In this document: piece by piece, positions 4,036 to 8,488 of the stretch | How the letters are laid out: the number at the start of each line of letters is the position of its first letter | Numbering within the stretch: the first letter of the stretch is position 1 | Assembly: GCA_030596265.1 (NCBI GenBank) | Contig: JAUVKM010000073.1 | Span: forward strand, 1-8,488 | Direction: 5' to 3' | Length of the DNA stretch: 8,488 bases | Source: Candidatus Cloacimonadota bacterium | Lineage (GTDB): Bacteria; Cloacimonadota; Cloacimonadia; Cloacimonadales; TCS61 | Program-made: the position numbers and the translations under genes | The notes under the pieces: generated by a model | Told to the model about the DNA's origin: nothing | Databases searched by the model: none | The model's input: only the letters and a program-made list of their open reading frames with translations

Positions 4036-5478
4036 ATGAAAACGCTTATTTTTATTTTTGTGTTGTTAGTAACAACTTGTTTATTCTCAACCATCATCAA
4101 CGTCCCTGCAGATCAGCCAACGATCCAGGCAGGAATTGATATTTCAGTCAATGCAGACACCGTTCTGGTTCAGCCAGGAACATACTTTGAAAACATCAAC
4201 TACAACGGAAAACTGATTACTGTTGCATCACTATTTTTAACAACCCAGGATACAACTTATATTTCTCAAACCATTATTGACGGGAACCATAATGGGAGTG
4301 TTGTAACTTTTTGCAGTGGTGAAGATTCTACTGCTGTTTTATCAGGCTTTTCAATTACTAATGGTCATAATGGTGGTGGCGGCGGGATATTTATAATTAA
4401 TTCCAATCCAATTATAATTGATGTTACAATATCCAATAATGAAGCTAGCCTTTTTGGTGGTGGAATTTGCTGTAGGATTTCCAGTTCAAGTTTGGTGAAT
4501 GTAACGATAAGTGGAAATACTACTAGTTGTGCGGGTGGTGGTCTTTCGGTACTTAATTCTGATATAGATATTATCAATTGCTCAATAAGTGATAATCATG
4601 CAGATTCTGATGGTGGTGGTGTTGCTGTTTTATTTAATGCAGAAGTTAATTTGACCAACTGCACGATAAGTGGAAATTGCAGCGATGATAATGGTGGGGG
4701 AATTGCTTTTGCCGGTTCAGGCATTACTGTTATCAATTCGATAGTTGAGGGAAATGAAGCAGCCTCTGGTGCAGGAATACATTTTAATTTACCCGAAAAT
4801 GTGGATATCAGCTTTTGTAATTTCTATAATGGTCCTGAAAATTTTAGTGGTTATGTACAAACCGGGCTGGGTGACATTACCGGAATTAACCTTTATGGGA
4901 CATCCTGTGATGACTTTTTTAACATTTTTGAAGATCCTTTGTTTGCGGGATCTGGTGGATATCCATTCTCATTGTTAGAAGATTCTCCCTGCATAGATTC
5001 CGGTATTCAAGATACAACTGGATTGAATCTACCACTATTTGATATTATCGGTAATGAGCGAATTGTGGATGGCAGAGGAGACGGTTTTGCTTTTATCGAT
5101 ATGGGAGCTTATGAATTTGGTGCTCCACCTTATATAGATGTAGATGACAATGTAATTGTACAATCTCCAGAAGTCTTTTTACATCAGAATTATCCTAATC
5201 CTTTCAATCCATCGACGACAATCAGTTTTAGCATCGAACAAAACCAACAAAACGTACAAGTTGAACTGGCAATCTATAATCTAAAGGGTCAGAAAGTGAA
5301 AGATCTTTCACCGAGCTTGTGTCATCCTGAGTTTATCGAAGGACGAGGGGAAAAACAATACAGCGTTGTTTGGAACGGAACTGATGAGAACAATAAACCC
5401 GTTTCATCTGGAAGCTACTTCTATAAACTAAAAACCGGTAATTTTGAAAAAACGAAGAAAATGATCCTTCTCCGCTAA
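4036..5478 (+). CDS. Exported right-handed beta-helix protein with sorting domain (paralog 2)
   Basis: A 480-residue paralog of the preceding protein, starting 12 bases after its stop; the ribosome binding site AGGAGG (4023-4028) overlaps that stop. Residues 1-84 differ from the neighbour at only about ten positions. The middle has coils built from GGGI/GGGV/GGGL and SISDN/TISGN (GGG at about 115, 141, 167, 193, 220) but not the IYC or SSPSL repeats. A DPLF, LLEDSPCIDSG, IIGNERIVDG and DMGAYEF segment (about 300-361) is the choice-of-anchor-Q-like part. The sorting module runs from NYPNPFNPST (385) to the end. Two oddities: the module contains an extra SPSLCHPEFIEGRGE loop (425-439) encoded by a dispersed repeat, and the last residues are ILLR where the paralogs have ILIK or ILMK, next to another repeat. 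Probably surface exposed; ligand unknown. Confidence 0.9.
   Translation: MKTLIFIFVLLVTTCLFSTIINVPADQPTIQAGIDISVNADTVLVQPGTYFENINYNGKLITVASLFLTTQDTTYISQTIIDGNHNGSVVTFCSGEDSTAVLSGFSITNGHNGGGGGIFIINSNPIIIDVTISNNEASLFGGGICCRISSSSLVNVTISGNTTSCAGGGLSVLNSDIDIINCSISDNHADSDGGGVAVLFNAEVNLTNCTISGNCSDDNGGGIAFAGSGITVINSIVEGNEAASGAGIHFNLPENVDISFCNFYNGPENFSGYVQTGLGDITGINLYGTSCDDFFNIFEDPLFAGSGGYPFSLLEDSPCIDSGIQDTTGLNLPLFDIIGNERIVDGRGDGFAFIDMGAYEFGAPPYIDVDDNVIVQSPEVFLHQNYPNPFNPSTTISFSIEQNQQNVQVELAIYNLKGQKVKDLSPSLCHPEFIEGRGEKQYSVVWNGTDENNKPVSSGSYFYKLKTGNFEKTKKMILLR
5321..5348 (+). repeat. Dispersed repeat read in frame inside a sorting domain
   Basis: The words GTCATCCTGAG, TTTATCGAAGGACGAGG are of the TCATCCTGAG...CGAAGGA type that I recall as a common intergenic repeat in FCB-group and related genomes. 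TCCT and AGGA form short inverted ends. Here it encodes CHPEFIEGR (429-437) of the beta-helix paralog 2. The two sibling sorting modules in this window have an ordinary short turn at the same place (LISNSAGQFSAGQH and LVNETLESGNH). Only one copy lies in the window, so its repeat nature rests on recognition. Confidence 0.6.
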
Positions 5479-5521
5479 CTACTTCGCTAAAGCTTCGATG
5501 TTCAGGAAAGCTATGAAGGAT
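5464..5521. repeat. REP-like element spanning the stop codon of beta-helix paralog 2
   Basis: ATCCTTC (5464-5470) and GAAGGAT (5515-5521) are exact inverted repeats enclosing the stop codon TAA (5476-5478). Inside are two CTTCG words (5482-5486 and 5493-5497) and two AAAGCT words (5489-5494 and 5507-5512). The style (CTTCGCTAAAGC, GCTATGAAGGA) is like dispersed repeats of this group. It also alters the last codons of the gene. No terminator-type U-tract follows. Confidence 0.45.
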
Positions 5522-5570
5522 AAATTTTGATAAAGTAAACTTAACCTATGTTTAATAAAAAGGAGATATT

Positions 5571-8009
5571 ATGAAACGAAGAAATTTATTTATAATTTTA
5601 ATGTTTTTAGTAAATATCCTATTTGCATCTCAAGTTGGATATGAACAAGCTTTAAAAACAGCAGAACATCAACTCTATGTTCACGAAAAAATGGGATATA
5701 CGATTTTCGATTATTTTGAAATCAGAGATTCAAATGAAATTACTTTAGCTTATGTTTTCAATTTGCAGCCAAAAGGCTTTATTGCGACCTCAACCGATAC
5801 AGATATTTATCCGGTTATCGGGTATTCTTTTCTCAACAATTTCAGTGATCTAGATATTCCTGAGAATATTGGATATCAATATATGAAAAGTGATATGAGA
5901 TTGAGATTAGAAGCAATTCCGTTAACCTCCGAAGATGTAAAACAATCAAACCGAGTTTTGTGGAGTAGTTATCTAAATGGAACTTATGAACAAACCATGA
6001 ACAGGAATAATATCTATCCACCGGAAGGTTACAGCCCTACAGAAGGCTGGATCGATACACAATGGTACCAAACAGAACCATACAATAATTTTTGTCCACT
6101 TGATCCGGGAAATATGATTAGATGTATAGTGGGATGTACAGCTACTGCTATGTCGCAAATAATGCACTATCACCGCTGGATTGGTGATGCCAGTTTTGAT
6201 GATGCGGATGATTATTATTCCTACTACACATCACCACATATTCATATTGATGATGATTATCTAACGCTTGATTTCCCTTCCTTTCCCCAGTTGAATCCAT
6301 ATTTGGATGACCTGAAAATTGCTTATGAGAATTATGATCTGCCAACTGAAGATATGATCTCCGCTCTCTCATTTGCTACAGGTGTATCCATGGGAATGTA
6401 CTATTCTTCCTTTGGTTCTGGAGCATTTTTAAGTGATGCTTATTCTGCTCTTCTCAACAAATATAATTACGATACAGCGACTTATACTACAACTATTAAT
6501 GAACTGTTTTATAGTAATCTCCAGACAGATATGACGGAAGCTCGTCCGGCAGAATTCACTATTTCTCCCGGAACTTGGCATGATGTAGTATGTGATGGTT
6601 ATAATGGCAATAACGGCACCTATCATATAAATTTTGGATGGGGAGGAATTTCTGATGGTTGGTTCTATCTTCCCACCGGAATGCCAGGTGGATACAACGC
6701 AATTCAAAGGGCTGTGATTAATATCGAAGGTGGAACTATTCCTTTCGATGTTTCCGGTGTGGTCGTTGCAAATGGTGCTCCTTTGAATGAAACATACATT
6801 ACTTTAGATGGCCCAAGATGTCATGAAATATTTGTTGATGACCCGGATGGTAACTTTGATATTCCCATTCTTTTCCCCGGCGAATACGAAATGACAGCAA
6901 TTATTGAATTAGCAGGTGGTGGGTATTTTTATAAGAATGAAACCGTTACATTAGATGAAAATAATAATACTCTTACAATCTATTTGGATAACTATGAAAC
7001 TATTTCCGGAAATGTAAGTGCTGCTATAAATCCGGAAAATACTCATATAAATGTTTATCAAGATGACATATTGATCAGCTCCGGGGTTGCTGATGTGAAT
7101 GGAGATTACGTTATTCCAGGGGTTATTCCCGGAGATTATTCTGCAACTGCCAGTCTAACTGGAAATTACTTTGATATTCAGGATGTGATAATCTCAGTAG
7201 ATAATCAGATCATTGATTTCCAACTGGAAGAATATCTCTACGAATTTACATATAATTTTGCTGGAGATCCGGTGGGACAATTACAACTTTTCCAATTTAT
7301 GAGTTGTGCGATACGACTTTCGGGTGAAGATTTAATTGGTAATGAAGATAACATCTTTTCGCAAGTAGAATTTATCGCTCCTTTCGATCCTGATGAAGGT
7401 GAATTATATGCTCAAATTTGGAAGAATGATCTTATAATTTATGAGCAACAAATAGATGATTTTACAGAAGGTGAATGGCTGAATGTTACTTTTGCTGACC
7501 TTTTTGAAATAGATGTTACTGCTGAATATTATATTGGGTACAGAATTTACTCACTCTCCGGTAATGTTGCTGCAGTTTATCACGATGCAGGACCTATGAT
7601 CGAAGGAAACGGAGCCTACATCTATACATCTTCCTGGATACCGCTTCCTGCAACTTATGACTACAATTTTTGTATCAAGGCTATCACTGTTTCCCAAAAT
7701 CCAAGCAGCAGTGAAATTATAATTTCCCCCATAACTAAGCTGCATCAAAACTACCCTAACCCATTCAATCCTGAGACCACGATTTCGTTTAACGTAACAC
7801 AAACGTCCTCGTTTGTGACTTTAGAAATATATAATCTCAAAGGTCAAAAAGTGAAAACTCTGGTTAATGAAACACTTGAATCTGGGAACCATACAGTTAT
7901 TTGGAATGGAACAGATGATAATAATAAACTAGTATCTTCAGGAATCTATTTCTATAAAATGAAAACAGATAACCATGAAGAAACCAAAAAGATGATACTG
8001 ATGAAATAG
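5571..8009 (+). CDS. Secreted C10 family cysteine peptidase (streptopain/interpain-like) with sorting domain
   Basis: An 812-residue multidomain exported protease. Signal peptide is about 1-19. Residues 21-115 resemble the Spi/C10 prodomain that keeps the enzyme inactive (QALKTAEHQL, YVFNLQPKGFIATSTDTDIYPVIGYS). The peptidase domain is about 155-385: oxyanion Gln167 in WYQTEPYN, Cys175-Pro176, the catalytic Cys189 in GCTATAMSQIMHYH, the catalytic His337 in GTWHDVVCDGY and NFGWGG at 354-359. Common family forms are WGQ, HAxV and NWGWGG, so three positions are variant but the Cys/His pair is intact. Residues 391-552 hold two prealbumin/CarboxypepD-reg-like beta-sandwich repeats (FDVSGVV, ISGNVSA). 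Residues 555-706 are a further beta-rich domain of unknown role. Residues 727-812 are the sorting module (NYPNPFNPETTI to TKKMILMK). Likely role is extracellular or cell-surface proteolysis. AGGAGA at 5561-5566 precedes the ATG. Confidence 0.92.
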   Translation: MKRRNLFIILMFLVNILFASQVGYEQALKTAEHQLYVHEKMGYTIFDYFEIRDSNEITLAYVFNLQPKGFIATSTDTDIYPVIGYSFLNNFSDLDIPENIGYQYMKSDMRLRLEAIPLTSEDVKQSNRVLWSSYLNGTYEQTMNRNNIYPPEGYSPTEGWIDTQWYQTEPYNNFCPLDPGNMIRCIVGCTATAMSQIMHYHRWIGDASFDDADDYYSYYTSPHIHIDDDYLTLDFPSFPQLNPYLDDLKIAYENYDLPTEDMISALSFATGVSMGMYYSSFGSGAFLSDAYSALLNKYNYDTATYTTTINELFYSNLQTDMTEARPAEFTISPGTWHDVVCDGYNGNNGTYHINFGWGGISDGWFYLPTGMPGGYNAIQRAVINIEGGTIPFDVSGVVVANGAPLNETYITLDGPRCHEIFVDDPDGNFDIPILFPGEYEMTAIIELAGGGYFYKNETVTLDENNNTLTIYLDNYETISGNVSAAINPENTHINVYQDDILISSGVADVNGDYVIPGVIPGDYSATASLTGNYFDIQDVIISVDNQIIDFQLEEYLYEFTYNFAGDPVGQLQLFQFMSCAIRLSGEDLIGNEDNIFSQVEFIAPFDPDEGELYAQIWKNDLIIYEQQIDDFTEGEWLNVTFADLFEIDVTAEYYIGYRIYSLSGNVAAVYHDAGPMIEGNGAYIYTSSWIPLPATYDYNFCIKAITVSQNPSSSEIIISPITKLHQNYPNPFNPETTISFNVTQTSSFVTLEIYNLKGQKVKTLVNETLESGNHTVIWNGTDDNNKLVSSGIYFYKMKTDNHEETKKMILMK

Positions 8010-8055
8010 AGAAAGGAAAACAGAAGAATATATCTGTAAGTTTGCTAAGAACAAC

Positions 8056-8098
8056 TTAAAAAGCCTTTCGAGCTTATTAGCTTCGAAAGGCTTTTTAA
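8056..8098. terminator. Bidirectional terminator between convergent genes
   Basis: Left arm 8056-8070 (TTAAAAAGCCTTTCG) is the exact reverse complement of 8084-8098. The apex AGCT-TATT-AGCT (8071-8082) extends the stem by four pairs, leaving T8083 as a bulge. T5 on the plus strand and A5 mirrored on the other side suit both the peptidase gene ending at 8009 and the minus-strand gene ending at 8135. The stem core AAAAAGCCTTTCGA and the right arm TTCGAAAGGCTTTTT are identical to those of the terminator at 471-508. Confidence 0.93.
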
Positions 8099-8134
8099 TA
8101 AATTTACAAAATTAAAGTATATCCCTGATCTCTA

Positions 8135-8488
8135 TTACGGTTGACTTACGATATGAATTGTCTCCTGAAATTCAGAGCTGTCAAAGGCGAGGATCGGGAA
8201 GAAGATAAAGGGAAGAAATAACATTCCGAGTCCAAAACCGGTTCCTTTTCCAAATGCTTTGGCATAATCAAATATAATAATAATCGCAATAACAGTATTA
8301 ACCAAAGGAATGAACATTAAGAAGATCCACCAAATTGGTCTGCCGGCAATTTCCAATTGCAGGATTATATTATAGATTGGTACAATGCAACCCCAACCTG
8401 GTTTCCCAGCTTTCACAAATATCTTCCACATAACAACAATAAAGAAAGCAATAAAAGCAAAATAAAAAATCCAGAAAACTAAACCGGG
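8135..8488 (-). CDS. DUF5684-like small membrane protein (5' end beyond window)
   Basis: Reading the minus strand, the frame is open from the window edge to a TAA at 8137-8135 and shows 117 residues. An ATG at 8431-8429 is available but is almost certainly internal: the upstream in-frame residues (GLVFWIFYFAFIAFFIVV) form the membrane helix expected before WKIFVKAGKPGW, so the true start is outside. Motifs seen are KIF-KAGKPGWG, IVPIYNI, IAGRPIWWIFLMFIPLVN, DYAKAFGKGTGFGLG and FLPFIFFPILAF. This set of AG-PGW, P-YN, IPLVN, AKAFGKG and LFLPFIFYPIL-F is the pattern of DUF5684 proteins: three or more membrane helices, function unknown, sometimes fused or adjacent to signal peptidase-like genes in other bacteria. 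It converges on the peptidase gene and shares its terminator, so it is transcribed separately. Confidence 0.85.
   Translation of the reverse strand, partial: PGLVFWIFYFAFIAFFIVVMWKIFVKAGKPGWGCIVPIYNIILQLEIAGRPIWWIFLMFIPLVNTVIAIIIIFDYAKAFGKGTGFGLGMLFLPFIFFPILAFDSSEFQETIHIVSQP

Noticed and set aside
4745..4978. Alternate-frame plus-strand ORF of 77 codons inside the second beta-helix gene
   Set aside because: Shadow of the true frame, which carries continuous homology to the paralog; it has no ribosome binding site.
5527..5556. TTGATA with TTTAAT 18 bases later as a promoter for the peptidase gene
   Set aside because: Transcription would begin inside the ribosome binding site at 5561-5566, leaving no usable leader. 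Such hexamers are easily found by chance in AT-rich DNA.

Overview
The window is AT-rich and closely gene-packed. It looks like a Gram-negative bacterium of the Fibrobacteres-Chlorobi-Bacteroidetes (FCB) group, most likely Candidatus Cloacimonadota or a near relative. The main evidence is that three secreted proteins end in the same roughly 90-residue C-terminal module. That module starts with NYPNPFNP, runs through IYN-KGQKVK and VWNG-D, and ends in SG-YFYK and TKKMIL. It is typical of Cloacimonadota and related to type IX (Por) sorting / FlgD-Ig-like domains. The taxonomic call is inference; no rRNA or housekeeping marker is present.

Left part (1-508): the 3' end of an unidentified gene is followed by a small two-helix membrane protein. 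A perfect-stem rho-independent terminator (471-508) closes this unit.

Middle leader (509-744): no ordinary gene. It holds a perfect 12-bp inverted repeat (551-583) and a segment (625-714) that can fold in two mutually exclusive ways. It ends in a Shine-Dalgarno sequence (734-738) placed for a gene with no ATG. That gene (745-987) encodes an 80-residue exported protein whose start codon appears to be ATA (or ATT).

Main gene block (745-8009, all +, no convincing internal terminator): the small exported protein comes first. Three tandem, diverged paralogs of a small outer-membrane beta-barrel-like protein follow (1022-2499). Next are two paralogous right-handed beta-helix proteins with a choice-of-anchor-Q-like segment and the C-terminal sorting module (2624-5478). 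Last is an 812-residue C10-family (streptopain-like) cysteine peptidase with an N-terminal Spi-type prodomain, Ig-like linker domains and the same sorting module (5571-8009). Every product carries a Sec signal peptide, so the block reads as an envelope/secretome cluster: candidate barrels plus three exported proteins probably routed by one C-terminal-domain-dependent pathway. The functional link between the members is inference.

Three short dispersed-repeat-like elements sit in the block: a hairpin just before the first beta-helix gene (2574-2611), one read in frame inside the second beta-helix protein's sorting module (5321-5348), and one over that gene's stop codon (5464-5521).

Right edge: a second terminator (8056-8098) shares its stem core with the first. 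A convergent minus-strand gene for a DUF5684-like membrane protein then runs off the window.
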